A stretch of DNA of 64,000 nt from Bradyrhizobium sp. ORS 285 (GCF_900176205.1 NZ_LT859959.1:7367001-7431000); one strand, 5' to 3'; positions 1-9,799 are shown, counted from the stretch's first letter. The notes: generated by a model from the sequence alone, not told the origin. Translations and numbers: made by a program.

Positions 1-1
1 G

Positions 2-385
2 TGGATCGAGGGCGTGCGCCACAATCTGACCCGCCTCGCCGACGCGTTCGATCCCGAGCGGATGGACATCATGCTGCTGATGGCGCCGACCGCGAGCTCG
101 ATCGGCTATTCCGGCCAGGGTGACTACGCGATGCTCGCCGACGGCACCTTGCGCAAGCGGCGCGAGCACCAGGTGGTCCCGTTCGTCTACGCCGGCGCGG
201 CCATCATCTCGCCTTCGATCTTCGACGGCGCACCGTCGGGCGAGTTCTCGCTGACCAAGATGTTCGACAAGGCCAACGAGCAGGACCGCCTGTTCGGCCT
301 GCGCCTCGAAGGCGTCTGGATGCATGTCGGCACGCCGGCTGCGGTGGTGGAAGCCGAAGAAGCGCTGCTGGAGAGCGCGGCGTAA
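2..385 (+). CDS. Nucleotidyltransferase family protein, MurU-like, 3' end only
   Basis: Only the last 127 codons are in the window; the frame is open to the left edge. The visible part (GYSGQGDY, LRKRREH, PFVYAGAAI, WMHVGTP) is the C-terminal half of a sugar-phosphate nucleotidyltransferase. In alphaproteobacteria the gene just upstream of addB is usually the MurU-type MurNAc-1-phosphate uridylyltransferase of cell-wall recycling, paired with an AmgK-type kinase. That specific role is inferred from position, since the N-terminal nucleotide-binding signature lies outside the window. The conserved VGTP motif near the end fits the family's sugar-binding C-terminus. Glucose-1-phosphate thymidylyltransferase-like function is the alternative. 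Confidence 0.8.
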   Translation, partial: WIEGVRHNLTRLADAFDPERMDIMLLMAPTASSIGYSGQGDYAMLADGTLRKRREHQVVPFVYAGAAIISPSIFDGAPSGEFSLTKMFDKANEQDRLFGLRLEGVWMHVGTPAAVVEAEEALLESAA

Positions 386-727
386 TCTCCGACCCGACGC
401 ACAGCGTGGCCCGATGTGGCGACGTCTGCGTTCCTCTCCGTCATTGCGAGCGCAGCGAAGCAATCCAGGGCCCCGGGCGTGACTCTGGATTGCTTCGCTG
501 CGCTCGCAATGACGACGAGGTAGGCAGCTGGTTCCAACAACCTCCGCTGTGATCGCCCGGTTGAACCCGGCGATGATAGCGGAGGGCTTGGACTGCCTTA
601 CGTGGGGGCGCCATCCGACACCGGAAGATGGGTCACGCAGCTATCAACACCCATCCACACCCCGGATATGACCTTCCGTCCACCGCTCCCTATATAGACG
701 CCTAGATCCACCCGCGAATCGCAGGCC
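386..727. other. Intergenic region with one palindromic repeat
   Basis: This stretch between the MurU-like gene and addB holds a perfect 30-bp inverted repeat (439-514, listed separately). The rest shows no convincing open reading frame. A promoter for addB is expected somewhere in 540-727, but I cannot pick out a clear -35/-10 pair. Confidence 0.6.
439..514. repeat. Palindromic intergenic repeat, family A, copy 1
   Basis: Two 30-base arms, 439-468 and 485-514, are exact reverse complements (starting CGTCATTGCGAGCGC) around a 16-base centre. The second copy of the family is at 47237-47326. As RNA it would form a very stable hairpin after the MurU-like gene. REP-like elements of this sort are common in Bradyrhizobium intergenic DNA. 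Confidence 0.9.
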
Positions 728-3700
728 ATGCGCGTCTTCACCGTTCCCATCTCCGCGCCGTTCCTGCGCAGCGTGATCGCGGCGCTGGTGGACGGCCGGC
801 TGGTCGACGGGTTCGCAGCCCGCAGCGATCCCGCCCGGCTCGCGACGGCAACGCTGTATCTGCCGACACGCCGCTCGCTCCGGGTCGCGCGCGAGATGTT
901 CCTGGATGAACTGAAGACCGATGCTGCGGTGCTGCCGCGCCTCGTCGCACTCGGCGACATCGACGAGGATGAACTCGCCTTTGCCGAGGATCGCGACGCG
1001 TTCCTCGGCCCCGCGCCGCTGGAGATTCCGGAGCGTCTCGACGATCTGCAGCGCCGGCTCACCTTGGCGCGGCTGGTCGCGGCCTGGGCGAAGACGCCGG
1101 TGTCGGCGCCGCTGGTGATCGGTGGTCCCGCCTCCACGCTGGCGCTCGCTGGTGACCTGGCGCGGCTGATCGACGACATGGTCACACGCGGCGTGTCCTG
1201 GGACGCGCTCGACGCGCTGGTGCCGGATCAGCTCGACAAATACTGGCAGTACTCGCTGGAGTTCCTGCGCATCGCGCGCACGGCGTGGCCGGCCTATCTG
1301 CAGGAGATCGAGCGGATCGAGCCGGCGGCGCGGCGGGATCTGCTGATATCAGCCGAAGCCGCGCGCCTCTCGGCGCATCCCGATGGCCCCGTGATCGCGG
1401 CGGGATCCACCGGCTCGATGCCGGCGACGGCGAAGTTCCTGCTCGCGGTCGCAAAGCTGCCGCATGGCGCGGTCGTGCTGCCGGGGCTCGACACCGATCT
1501 CGACGAAGCCGCATGGAGCTCGATCGGCGGCGCCAAGGATCGTTCCGGCCGCGTGATCACGCCGCCGGCGGTCAATCATCCGCAATATGCGATGCACCTG
1601 CTGCTCAAGCGCTTCGGCCTGGAGCGGCGCGACGTCGTTCGGCTCGTGCCGCCCGGCCGCGGCGGCCGCGAGGTGCTGATCTCGGAAGCGATGCGGCCAT
1701 CCGAGGCGACCGCCGTGTGGCACGAGCGGCTGCGCCAGTTCGACATCGCCGCCAATATCGCGGAGGCGATGGACAATCTCGCCGTCGTCGCCGCGCCCAA
1801 TCCCGAGATGGAAGCCTTGGCGATCGCGATCGCCATGCGCGAGGCGCGCCATGTCGGCAAGTCCGCCGCGCTGGTGACGCCGGACCGCGCGCTCGCGCGC
1901 CGCGTGATGGCCGCCCTGACGCGCTGGCATCTGACCTTCGATGATTCCGGTGGCGACGCGCTGCTGGAAACACCGGCCGGCGTCTTCGCTCGGCTCGCCG
2001 CGGAAGCCGCCGCGCGCGGTCTGGAGCCGCCCACCTTGCTGGCGCTGCTCAAGCATCCGCTGTGCCGACTCGGCCGCGCCGCCAACGGCTGGAAGCAAGC
2101 GATCGAGACGCTGGAGCTCGCCTTGCTTCGCGGCACCCGTCCGCAAGCCGGCACCAGCGGGCTCGCGCGCGACTTCGCGCGCTTCCGCGACGAGCACACC
2201 AAGCTGCACCAAGGCGAAGCGTCGTCGCTGCACCGCGCCGAACCGCGCGCGCGGCTCAAGCCTGAGCAGCTCGACCAGGCGGCCGCGCTGATCACTCAAC
2301 TGCAGACGGCGCTGGCACCGCTTGAAAATCTCGCCTCTCCGCGACCGCAGGATTTCGCCGAGCTGGCCGCGCGGCATCGCGAGGTGCTGATCGCGCTGTC
2401 GACCGACGATGTCGGCCTCACGACTGCGTTCACTGATCGTGATGGCTCCGCGCTGGCGCGCTGCTTCGATGATCTGCTCGCATCCGGCGAGCGCTGCGGC
2501 CTGATGGCGCCGCTGTCGGACTATCCGGACCTGTTCCATACCGCCTTCTCCGACCGCGCGGTGCGCCGCCCCGAGCGCCACGGCGCGCAGCTGCAGATCT
2601 ACGGCCCGCTCGAAGCGCGCTTGATGCAGGCCGACCGCATGATCATCGGCGGACTCGTCGAGGGCATCTGGCCGCCGGCGCCGCGCATCGATCCCTGGCT
2701 GAGCCGGCCGATGCGGCATCAGCTCGGCCTCGATCTGCCCGAGCGCCGCATCGGCCTCTCCGCGCACGACTTCGCGCAGCTGCTGGGGGCGCCCGAGGTG
2801 ATCCTGACCCACGCCGCGAAATCCGGCGGCGCGCCGGCCGTGGCCTCGCGCTTCCTGCATCGCCTCGAAGCCGTCGCCGGTGCCGAGCGGTGGAAGGCGG
2901 CGGAGGCACGCGGCGACACCTATGTCCGCTATGCCGAGGTGCTGGACCAGCCCCGCGAGGTGAAGCCGGTCGAGCAGCCAGCGCCGAAGCCACCGCTGGA
3001 GGCCCGGCCGCTGCGGATGTCGGTGACCGCGATCGAGGACTGGCTGCGCGATCCCTACACCATCTTCGCGCGATACATCCTGCGGCTCGATCCGCTCGAT
3101 CCCGTCGACATGCCGCTGTCGGCGGCCGATCGCGGCTCGGCGATCCACGAGGCGATCGGCGAGTTCACGCAGACCTTTGCCAAGGAGCTTCCGCTGCACC
3201 CGGCGCATGCACTGCGCGTCATCGGCGAGAAGCATTTTGCGCCGTTGATGGAGCGCCCCGAAGCGCGCGCGCTGTGGTGGCCGCGCTTCCAGCGCATCGC
3301 CGGCTGGTTTGCTGCGTGGGAGACCGCGCGGCGCGAGCAGATCGGGGCGATCACCGCCGAGATCCGCGGCGAGATCGGCATTCCATTGGGGCCGGACCGC
3401 ACGTTCATGCTGTCAGCGCGCGCCGACCGCATCGAGCAGCGCGCCGAGGGCACCTATGCCATCCTCGACTACAAGACCGGCCAGCCGCCGACGGCGAAGC
3501 AGGTGCGCATGGGCCTGTCGCCGCAGCTCACGCTCGAAGCCGCGATCCTGCGCGAGGGCGGCTTCGAGGGCATTCCGGCCGGCAGCCTGATCAGCCAGCT
3601 CGTCTACGTCAGGCTCTCCGGCAACAATCCGCCGGGCGAGGAGCGCATCCTCGAACTGAAGATCAACAAGAGCGACACGCCGCAGCATCCGGACCAGGCC

Positions 3701-3874
3701 GCGCAGGAGGCACGCAACAAGCTGGAAGAGCTGATCCGCAGCTTCGAGGACCCCAATCAGGGCTATACCTCGCTGAACCTGTCGATGTGGGCAAACCGCT
3801 ACGGCAGCTATGACGACCTCGCGCGCATCAAGGAATGGTCGGCCGCGGGCGGACTGGGGGTGGAGGGATGGTGA
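728..3874 (+). CDS. addB: Double-strand break repair protein AddB (alphaproteobacterial type)
   Basis: AddB is the second subunit of the AddAB helicase-nuclease, which resects double-strand breaks for RecA-dependent recombination (the RecBCD counterpart). At 1048 residues it has the usual length. The N-terminus (VFTVPISAPFLRSV, YLPTRRSLR) is typical of alpha AddB, which is not an active helicase. The C-terminal PD-(D/E)XK nuclease domain shows the DYKTGQ motif with Asp914 and Lys916. The four cysteines that hold the Fe-S staple in Bacillus AddB are not seen around the C-terminal nuclease. The ATG at 728 starts the conserved N-terminus. The stop at 3872-3874 overlaps the addA start, so the two subunits are co-translated. 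Confidence 0.96.
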   Translation: MRVFTVPISAPFLRSVIAALVDGRLVDGFAARSDPARLATATLYLPTRRSLRVAREMFLDELKTDAAVLPRLVALGDIDEDELAFAEDRDAFLGPAPLEIPERLDDLQRRLTLARLVAAWAKTPVSAPLVIGGPASTLALAGDLARLIDDMVTRGVSWDALDALVPDQLDKYWQYSLEFLRIARTAWPAYLQEIERIEPAARRDLLISAEAARLSAHPDGPVIAAGSTGSMPATAKFLLAVAKLPHGAVVLPGLDTDLDEAAWSSIGGAKDRSGRVITPPAVNHPQYAMHLLLKRFGLERRDVVRLVPPGRGGREVLISEAMRPSEATAVWHERLRQFDIAANIAEAMDNLAVVAAPNPEMEALAIAIAMREARHVGKSAALVTPDRALARRVMAALTRWHLTFDDSGGDALLETPAGVFARLAAEAAARGLEPPTLLALLKHPLCRLGRAANGWKQAIETLELALLRGTRPQAGTSGLARDFARFRDEHTKLHQGEASSLHRAEPRARLKPEQLDQAAALITQLQTALAPLENLASPRPQDFAELAARHREVLIALSTDDVGLTTAFTDRDGSALARCFDDLLASGERCGLMAPLSDYPDLFHTAFSDRAVRRPERHGAQLQIYGPLEARLMQADRMIIGGLVEGIWPPAPRIDPWLSRPMRHQLGLDLPERRIGLSAHDFAQLLGAPEVILTHAAKSGGAPAVASRFLHRLEAVAGAERWKAAEARGDTYVRYAEVLDQPREVKPVEQPAPKPPLEARPLRMSVTAIEDWLRDPYTIFARYILRLDPLDPVDMPLSAADRGSAIHEAIGEFTQTFAKELPLHPAHALRVIGEKHFAPLMERPEARALWWPRFQRIAGWFAAWETARREQIGAITAEIRGEIGIPLGPDRTFMLSARADRIEQRAEGTYAILDYKTGQPPTAKQVRMGLSPQLTLEAAILREGGFEGIPAGSLISQLVYVRLSGNNPPGEERILELKINKSDTPQHPDQAAQEARNKLEELIRSFEDPNQGYTSLNLSMWANRYGSYDDLARIKEWSAAGGLGVEGW

Positions 3875-6800
3875 AGGCGCCCCGCCCCATTCCGCAGGCC
3901 GTGCGCGACGCGCAGACGCGCGCGTCGAATCCGGCCGCGTCGGCTTTCGTGTCGGCCAATGCCGGCTCGGGCAAGACGCACGTGCTGGTGCAGCGCGTGA
4001 TCCGGCTGCTGCTCGATGGCGTGCCGCCGGAGAAGATCCTCTGCATCACCTTCACCAAGGCCGCCGCCGCCAACATGGCCGAGCGGGTGTTCTCGACGCT
4101 CGGCCATTGGGTCACGCTCGACGACGACGCGCTCGACAGCGCGATCAAGTCCACCGGCATTCTCACCTCCGACAAGAAGCTCCGCGCGTCGGCGCGAAAA
4201 CTGTTCGCCAGCGCGCTGGAGACGCCGGGCGGCTTGAAGGTGCAGACCATCCACGCGCTGTGCACGCGGCTGCTGCAACAGTTTCCGTTCGAGGCCAATG
4301 TGCCGGCGCGGTTCTCGGTGCTCGACGAGCGCGACCAGACCGAGATGATGGAGCGCGCCAATCTCAAGGTGCTGCTCGACGCGGCCCGCGCGCCGGACAG
4401 CGCGGTCGGCCGCGCGCTGCAGGTCGCGATGGCCAATGCCGCCGATTCCACCTTCAAGGAGGTCGTGCGCGAGGCCTGTCTCAGCCGTGATCACTTCATG
4501 GCCTGGACCGATGGCGCCGGCCGTGTCGAGGTCGCCGCGCAGCATCTCGGCGAGGTGCTCGGCATCGGCGCTGACGAGACGCTGGAGGCGATCGAGCGCG
4601 ACATTCTCGACGGCCCCAATCTGCCGCGCGCCGATTGGACCGAGATCGCCGGCCGGCTGGACGGCGGAGCCAAGACCGACCAGAAGCAGGCCGACCAGTT
4701 GCGCGCGGCGCTGGCGTTCTCGGGCAGCGATCAGGTCGATGAATATCTTCGCGTCTTCCTCACCGACGACAAGGAACCGCGCAAATCGGTGCTGACCAAG
4801 AAGTTCGCCGAGAACAATCCCGGCCTCGCCGGCCTGTTCGACGCGGAAGCGCGCCGGCTCGACCGCCTGATCGAGAAGCGCCGCGCGGCCGTCGTGCGCG
4901 ACCGCACCGAGGCGCTGCTCCAGATCGCGACCGCGGCGGCCGCGAATTATCGGCGGGAGAAGGAAGAGCGCGGGCTGCTCGACTATGACGACCTGATCGA
5001 CAAGACGCTGGTCATGCTGAACCGCGTCTCCGCCGGCTGGGTGCACTACAAGCTCGACCGCGGCGTCGACCACGTGCTGATCGACGAGGCACAGGACACA
5101 AGCCCGCGGCAGTGGGACATCGTTGCCCACATCATCGAGGAGTTCACGTCGGGCGCCGGCGCGCGCGACGGGCTGACGCGCACGATTTTCGCGGTCGGCG
5201 ACGAGAAACAGTCGATCTTCTCGTTCCAGGGCGCCGACCCGCATGAATTCGATGCGCGACGGCGCCAGTTGCAGAAGCGCTTCACCGACGCCGGCCTGCT
5301 GTTCGATCCGGTGTCGTTCACCTACTCGTTCCGCTCCGGGCCGACGGTGCTGCATGCCGTCGACCATGTCTTCCGCGAGCGCGAGGTCTATAGCAGCATC
5401 CATTCGCCTGATATCGGCTACCCCATCCACAACGCGCTGACCGACGCCGGGCCGAGCCTGGTCGAGCTGTGGTCATTGTGCGAGCGCGACGATCGCAAGG
5501 AGATCGAGGGCTGGCGCGCGCCGTTCGACGGCGTCTCAGTGACGAGCCCGGAGGTGAAGCTCTCTAGGCGCATCCAGGCGGAGATCAAGCGGCTGATCCG
5601 CGTGGGCACCATGACCGGCCATGACGGCGCGCGGCGGCGGCTGAGCTATGGCGACATGCTGATCCTGGTGCGCCGGCGCGGCAATGCGTTCGACGCCGTC
5701 ATCCAGGCGCTGAAGCACGCCAGCATTCCCGTGGCCGGCGCCGACCGTTTAAAACTGACCGAGCACATCGCGATCATCGATTTGATGAACCTCGCCGACG
5801 CGCTGCTGCTGCCGCAGGATGACCTCGCACTGGCGACGGCGCTGAAGAGCCCGCTGTTCGGCCTCGACGATGACGATCTGTTCAAGCTGGCCTGGAAGCG
5901 TCGCGGCAGCTTGCGCGAGGCGCTGAGTGCGCATGCCGCTGATGACCCACGACTACAAGCGGTCGTTCGGCGGCTGCAGCAATGCGAGCGTCGCGCGGCC
6001 GAGGACACGCCGTTCGCGTTCTACGCCTGGCTGCTCGGCGGCGGTGGCGGCCGGCGGCGCATCCTGGCGCGGCTCGGCCACGAGGCCAACGACGCGCTCG
6101 ATGAATTCCTGGAGCTGGCGCTGTCCTACGAGCGCAAGGCGCCGGCGTCGCTGCAGGGCTTCGTCGCCTGGCTGCGCGCTGCCGACACCGAGGTGAAGCG
6201 CGACATGGAGATCTCGCGCGACGAAGTGCGCGTGATGACCGTGCACGGCGCCAAGGGTCTCGAAGCGTCCGTGGTGTTCCTGGTCGATACGACCTCGTCG
6301 CCGGCGGATTCGCAGCGGCTGCGGCTGATCCACGTGCCGCATGGCGAGCGGGAGATCGTGGTCTGGGCCGGACGCAAGGCGGACGATCCGCAAGCGGTTG
6401 CGGCGGCGCGGGTGGCGATGCTCAAGGAGACCGAGGACGAATATCGCCGGCTGCTCTATGTCGCGATGACACGCGCTGCGGACCGTCTCGTCATCGGCGG
6501 CTGCATGCCGGGCAACATGAACAACGTCCGCGGCGGAAGCTGGTACGACTTGATGGCCCGCGGCCTCGATGCGGCGGGACTGCAGGTCGAGGTGATCGAG
6601 ACCGAGGACGGGCCGGTCAAGCGCTACGCGCGGGCCGAGGACATTGCCGAGACCGCGAAGGACGAAGCGCGGCAGTTGGTGGAGACAGCGGTCGAACTGC
6701 CGTCCTGGCTGCGCACGGCGGCGATCGAGGCGCCCGGCGAGGTTGCCGTGCTCCGCCCCTCCGATCCTTCCGCAGACGAGCGGCCGGTGCGATCAGGCGA

Positions 6801-7341
6801 ATCGCTCGCCGCGCGCAGTCTCGCGATGCAGCGCGGCACGCTGGTGCACCGCTTGCTGCAGTCGCTGCCCGATGTGCCGCCGGAGCGGCGGCAGGAAGCC
6901 GCGCTTCGCTATCTGCTGCGCAATGCCCCCGACTGGGTGGAGGACGAGCGAAACAGGCTCGCTGACGGCGTGCTCAATGTGATCGGCGACCCCCGCTTCG
7001 CGGCGGTGTTCGCGCCCGGCAGCCGGGCGGAGGTCTCCATCGTCGGCCGGCTCGCACTGGCCGCGCAGCCGGCGGCGCTGGTGTCCGGCCAGATCGACCG
7101 TCTGGTGGTCACCGAGGCCGAGGTGCTGATCGTCGACTTCAAGACCAACCAGCAGCCGCCCTCAGGGCTATCCGAAGTGCCCGAGGCCTATGTCCGCCAG
7201 CTCGCGCTGTACCGGGCCGTGCTCGGCCAGTTGTACCCCGGGCGGACCGTCCGGGCCGCGCTGCTCTGGACCGAAGCCCCTGAATTCATGGAGCTTCCAG
7301 CCTCCGCGCTGGACGCCATGCTGCCATCCCAGCACGACTGA
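3868..7341 (+). CDS. addA: Double-strand break repair helicase AddA
   Basis: AddA is the UvrD/Rep-type SF1A helicase subunit of AddAB with a second RecB-like nuclease domain. Walker A is ANAGSGKT at residues 30-37 and Walker B is LIDEAQDTSP with Asp406-Glu407. The late helicase motifs VMTVHGAKGLEA and RLLYVAMTRA are present. The nuclease motif DFKTNQ (Asp1090, Lys1092) is near the C-terminus. I chose the ATG at 3868, which gives MVKAPRPIPQ and overlaps the addB stop, over an in-frame ATG at 3835 that adds a glycine/arginine tail. A GTG at 3871 is also possible. Predicted length is 1157 residues, normal for the family. Confidence 0.95.
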   Translation: MVKAPRPIPQAVRDAQTRASNPAASAFVSANAGSGKTHVLVQRVIRLLLDGVPPEKILCITFTKAAAANMAERVFSTLGHWVTLDDDALDSAIKSTGILTSDKKLRASARKLFASALETPGGLKVQTIHALCTRLLQQFPFEANVPARFSVLDERDQTEMMERANLKVLLDAARAPDSAVGRALQVAMANAADSTFKEVVREACLSRDHFMAWTDGAGRVEVAAQHLGEVLGIGADETLEAIERDILDGPNLPRADWTEIAGRLDGGAKTDQKQADQLRAALAFSGSDQVDEYLRVFLTDDKEPRKSVLTKKFAENNPGLAGLFDAEARRLDRLIEKRRAAVVRDRTEALLQIATAAAANYRREKEERGLLDYDDLIDKTLVMLNRVSAGWVHYKLDRGVDHVLIDEAQDTSPRQWDIVAHIIEEFTSGAGARDGLTRTIFAVGDEKQSIFSFQGADPHEFDARRRQLQKRFTDAGLLFDPVSFTYSFRSGPTVLHAVDHVFREREVYSSIHSPDIGYPIHNALTDAGPSLVELWSLCERDDRKEIEGWRAPFDGVSVTSPEVKLSRRIQAEIKRLIRVGTMTGHDGARRRLSYGDMLILVRRRGNAFDAVIQALKHASIPVAGADRLKLTEHIAIIDLMNLADALLLPQDDLALATALKSPLFGLDDDDLFKLAWKRRGSLREALSAHAADDPRLQAVVRRLQQCERRAAEDTPFAFYAWLLGGGGGRRRILARLGHEANDALDEFLELALSYERKAPASLQGFVAWLRAADTEVKRDMEISRDEVRVMTVHGAKGLEASVVFLVDTTSSPADSQRLRLIHVPHGEREIVVWAGRKADDPQAVAAARVAMLKETEDEYRRLLYVAMTRAADRLVIGGCMPGNMNNVRGGSWYDLMARGLDAAGLQVEVIETEDGPVKRYARAEDIAETAKDEARQLVETAVELPSWLRTAAIEAPGEVAVLRPSDPSADERPVRSGESLAARSLAMQRGTLVHRLLQSLPDVPPERRQEAALRYLLRNAPDWVEDERNRLADGVLNVIGDPRFAAVFAPGSRAEVSIVGRLALAAQPAALVSGQIDRLVVTEAEVLIVDFKTNQQPPSGLSEVPEAYVRQLALYRAVLGQLYPGRTVRAALLWTEAPEFMELPASALDAMLPSQHD

Positions 7342-7443
7342 GTGAGCGTGCTTGACCCGGCATGATGCCATTCATACTTTGACACCCACGCCGAGGCGGC
7401 GCGATATCAGCGCCGCATCCTCCAACCCAACGAGGTAAATCCC

Positions 7444-7767
7444 ATGGCCGCCGTAGCCAAGGTTTCCGACGCCGATTTCGAAAGCGAAGTGCTCAAGGCC
7501 GACGGTCCGGTCGTGGTCGACTTCTGGGCCGAGTGGTGCGGCCCCTGCCGCATGATCGCCCCTGCCCTGGACGAGATCGCGAGCGCGATGGGCGACAAGG
7601 TCAAGATCGTGAAGCTGAACGTCGACGAGAGCCCGAAGACCGCCTCGAAGTACGGCGTGATGTCGATCCCGACCCTGATGGTGTTCAAGGGCGGCGAGAT
7701 GGCCTCCCGCCAGGTCGGCGCCGCGCCGAAGGCCAAGCTGCAGCAGTGGATCTCGTCGTCGATGTGA
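7444..7767 (+). CDS. trxA: Thioredoxin 1
   Basis: A 107-residue classical thioredoxin with the redox motif WCGPC (Cys32, Cys35), the preceding VVVDFWAE strand and the cis-proline loop SIPTLMVF. It reduces protein disulfides such as those of ribonucleotide reductase and PAPS reductase in the cytoplasm. It lies 102 bp after addA with its own ribosome site (GAGG about 10 bases upstream), so it may share addA transcription or use a promoter in the gap. The 3' flank carries a palindromic repeat. Confidence 0.98.
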   Translation: MAAVAKVSDADFESEVLKADGPVVVDFWAEWCGPCRMIAPALDEIASAMGDKVKIVKLNVDESPKTASKYGVMSIPTLMVFKGGEMASRQVGAAPKAKLQQWISSSM

Positions 7768-7770
7768 GCC

Positions 7771-7909
7771 CGTAGGGTGGGCAAAGCGGCCGCCGTCAGG
7801 CGGTAGCGTGCCCACCATCTCTCCGCGAGCTCGCAGCAGGACGGTGGGCACGGCGCAACTGCGATCTCGAATGCAGCGAAAGCACGGGCTCGCCTTTGCC
7901 CACCCTACG
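7771..7909. repeat. Gene-end palindrome, family B (TGGGCAAAG), copy 1
   Basis: The outer arms are CGTAGGGTGGGCAAAG at 7771 and its reverse complement ending at 7909. An inner pair, CGTGCCCACC and GGTGGGCACGG, is nested inside. Other copies are at 43133-43290, 51542-51637 and 63787-63925, all directly after stop codons. This one follows trxA and could act as a terminator or 3' mRNA stabiliser. Confidence 0.9.
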
Positions 7910-7993
7910 CATCGACGATTTTTCTCGAACGGCCGGCGGATTCGCCGGCCGTTTGCGTTGAGGGGGTGTGTTTTCGCGTTTCCGGATGTCGCC

Positions 7994-9058
7994 ATGCCCG
8001 CCCGCGCCCATCGCTCGCCCTCCCGCAAGTCAGGCCTCTTGGCCATGGAGGCGCGCTCGGTGGAGGCGATCCCGCGTGGCGAGGAGTGGCAGTACGAGCC
8101 GAAATGGGACGGTTTTCGTTGCCTGCTCTCGCGCGACGGCGCTCACGTGACGATGCAGTCCAAGGCCGGCGAGGATCTCGCTCGCTACTTTCCGGAGGTG
8201 GTCGCTGCGGCACGCGAACTGAAAGCCACCCGCTTCACACTCGATGGCGAGCTGGTCGTGCCGCAAGCAAAGTCGTTCTCGTTCGATGCGCTGCTGCAGC
8301 GGATCCATCCCGCCGCCAGCCGGGTGAAGAAGCTGTCGGCCGAGACCCCGGCGCTATTCCTCGCCTTTGACCTGCTAGCGACGGCGAAGGAGAAAGAGCT
8401 GATCGCGCAGACGCTGCACGATCGGCGTCCAGTGCTGGAGGCGTTCGCGAAGGCGAACTTCGCGGGACATCCGACCTTCCGGCTGTCACCCGCGACCACG
8501 CGCTACGCGACCGCGCAGGACTGGCTGTCACATTCCGGCGGCGGCTCGGACGGCGTGATCGCCAAGCGGATCGACCTGCCCTACCAGGCGGGAAACCGCG
8601 ACGGCATGCAGAAGATCAAGCGCTATCGCTCGGCGGACTGCGTGATCGGCGGCTTCCGCTACGCCACCAACAAGGGCGCAAACGGCCGCAAGCTGGTCGG
8701 CTCGCTGCTGCTTGGTCTCTACGACGACGACGGACTCCTGCATCACGTCGGCTTCACCTCAGCGCTGAAGAGGGACGAGAAGCCCGCACTGACGGACAAG
8801 CTCGAGCCGCTGATCTCGCCGCCTGGATTCACCGGCAATGCGCCGGGCGGGCCGAGCCGGTGGTCGACGGAACGCTCCGCGGAATGGTGTCCGCTGAAGC
8901 CGAAGCTCGTGATCGAGGTCTGCTACGACCACTTCTCCGGCGAACGCTTCCGCCACGGCACCTCGATCCTGCGCTGGCGCCCGGACAAGGCACCGAAGCA
9001 ATGCACCTTCGATCAGCTCAAGCAGAAGGTCGCCGATCCCCTGAAGCTGCTCGCCTGA
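7994..9058 (+). CDS. ATP-dependent DNA ligase (LigC / LigD ligase-domain type)
   Basis: A 354-residue stand-alone ligase. The adenylation motif EPKWDGFR puts the catalytic lysine at residue 37. Later motifs DGELV, FDLL, SDGVIAKR and KIKRYRSADCVIGGFRY follow, and an OB-fold domain makes up the last ~120 residues. It seals nicks and is related to ligases of bacterial end joining or short-patch repair. No Ku or primase/polymerase gene lies nearby. The start is uncertain: the ATG at 7994 begins the basic N-terminus before the first conserved block, and no strong ribosome site is visible. The frame stays open further upstream but would run into the palindromic repeat. It ends directly against the convergent phosphoesterase. 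Confidence 0.9.
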   Translation: MPARAHRSPSRKSGLLAMEARSVEAIPRGEEWQYEPKWDGFRCLLSRDGAHVTMQSKAGEDLARYFPEVVAAARELKATRFTLDGELVVPQAKSFSFDALLQRIHPAASRVKKLSAETPALFLAFDLLATAKEKELIAQTLHDRRPVLEAFAKANFAGHPTFRLSPATTRYATAQDWLSHSGGGSDGVIAKRIDLPYQAGNRDGMQKIKRYRSADCVIGGFRYATNKGANGRKLVGSLLLGLYDDDGLLHHVGFTSALKRDEKPALTDKLEPLISPPGFTGNAPGGPSRWSTERSAEWCPLKPKLVIEVCYDHFSGERFRHGTSILRWRPDKAPKQCTFDQLKQKVADPLKLLA

Positions 9059-9799
9059 TCAGCGGATCCAGCCGGTCGCTAATGCCGAAGCAAATTCGCC
9101 GTCGCCATTGGCGCGCGCCAGCTCGGCCATCGCGCTGTTATCATAGGGCACATGGCGGAAGCTCACGCTCCACCCCGCCGCCGTCAGCTCCAGGATCGCG
9201 TAGCGCGCGTCGGGCGTGCCGGCCTGCACCACATGCGGATGCGGCACGTTGTAGGAGTAGCCGGGGCTGCCGACACTGCCAGGATTGACGATCAGCCGGC
9301 CGTCACGCAGCCGCACGGCCCGCGCGGTGTGCGTATGGCCGCACAGGATCAGCGACTGCGAAATGCCGGCGGCCAGCTTCTCGATCTCATCGAGTGGTGC
9401 GCAGGTGATCGCGCCGTCAGCCGCGACACTTTCGAGCCAATAAGTATTGTCGTCCTCCGGCGTCGCATGACAGAGGAAGACCCGGTCGCGATAGACGGCC
9501 GTTGCCGGGATCGTGCGCAGCCAGTCGAGATGCCTGGTCTCAAGCTGCGGATAGGCTGGCCGCTCCCACGCGCCCATTGTCTCGAACGGACGATCGATCA
9601 GCCAGCGGTCATGATTGCCGCGGACATGAACGGCGTCGAGCGCCATCAGCCTGTCCATCGTCTTGCGCGCATCGAGCGGACCGCTCGCCATGTCGCCGAG
9701 ATCGACGATCTCGGTCACGCCTTGCGCGCTGATATCGGCGAGCACGGCCTCCAGCGCGAGATGGTTGCCGTGGACATCGGCAATCGCGGCGAACCGCAT
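9059..9799 (-). CDS. Metallophosphoesterase, calcineurin-like (YfcE/MJ0936 type)
   Basis: A 246-residue two-metal phosphoesterase with the full motif set: D8xH10, GD36, GNHD (62-65), H111 and GHTH (154-157). These ligate Mn/Fe in a phosphodiesterase or phosphatase active site; the substrate cannot be told from sequence. The ATG at 9799 has a good site (GAGGAAATC) in front. Its stop triplet touches the stop of the convergent ligase gene (9056-9058), leaving no room for a terminator between them. It precedes nothing obvious in its own operon: folC, which ends at 9811, is upstream on the same strand, so it could be the last gene of the trp-accD-folC transcript. Confidence 0.9.
   Translation of the reverse strand: MRFAAIADVHGNHLALEAVLADISAQGVTEIVDLGDMASGPLDARKTMDRLMALDAVHVRGNHDRWLIDRPFETMGAWERPAYPQLETRHLDWLRTIPATAVYRDRVFLCHATPEDDNTYWLESVAADGAITCAPLDEIEKLAAGISQSLILCGHTHTARAVRLRDGRLIVNPGSVGSPGYSYNVPHPHVVQAGTPDARYAILELTAAGWSVSFRHVPYDNSAMAELARANGDGEFASALATGWIR

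Noticed and set aside
1349..3235. A 628-codon open frame on the minus strand opposite addB
   Set aside because: Composition is arginine/histidine/glycine-rich with no recognisable motifs. Long antisense frames are expected opposite GC-rich genes, and addB on the plus strand has clear family motifs.
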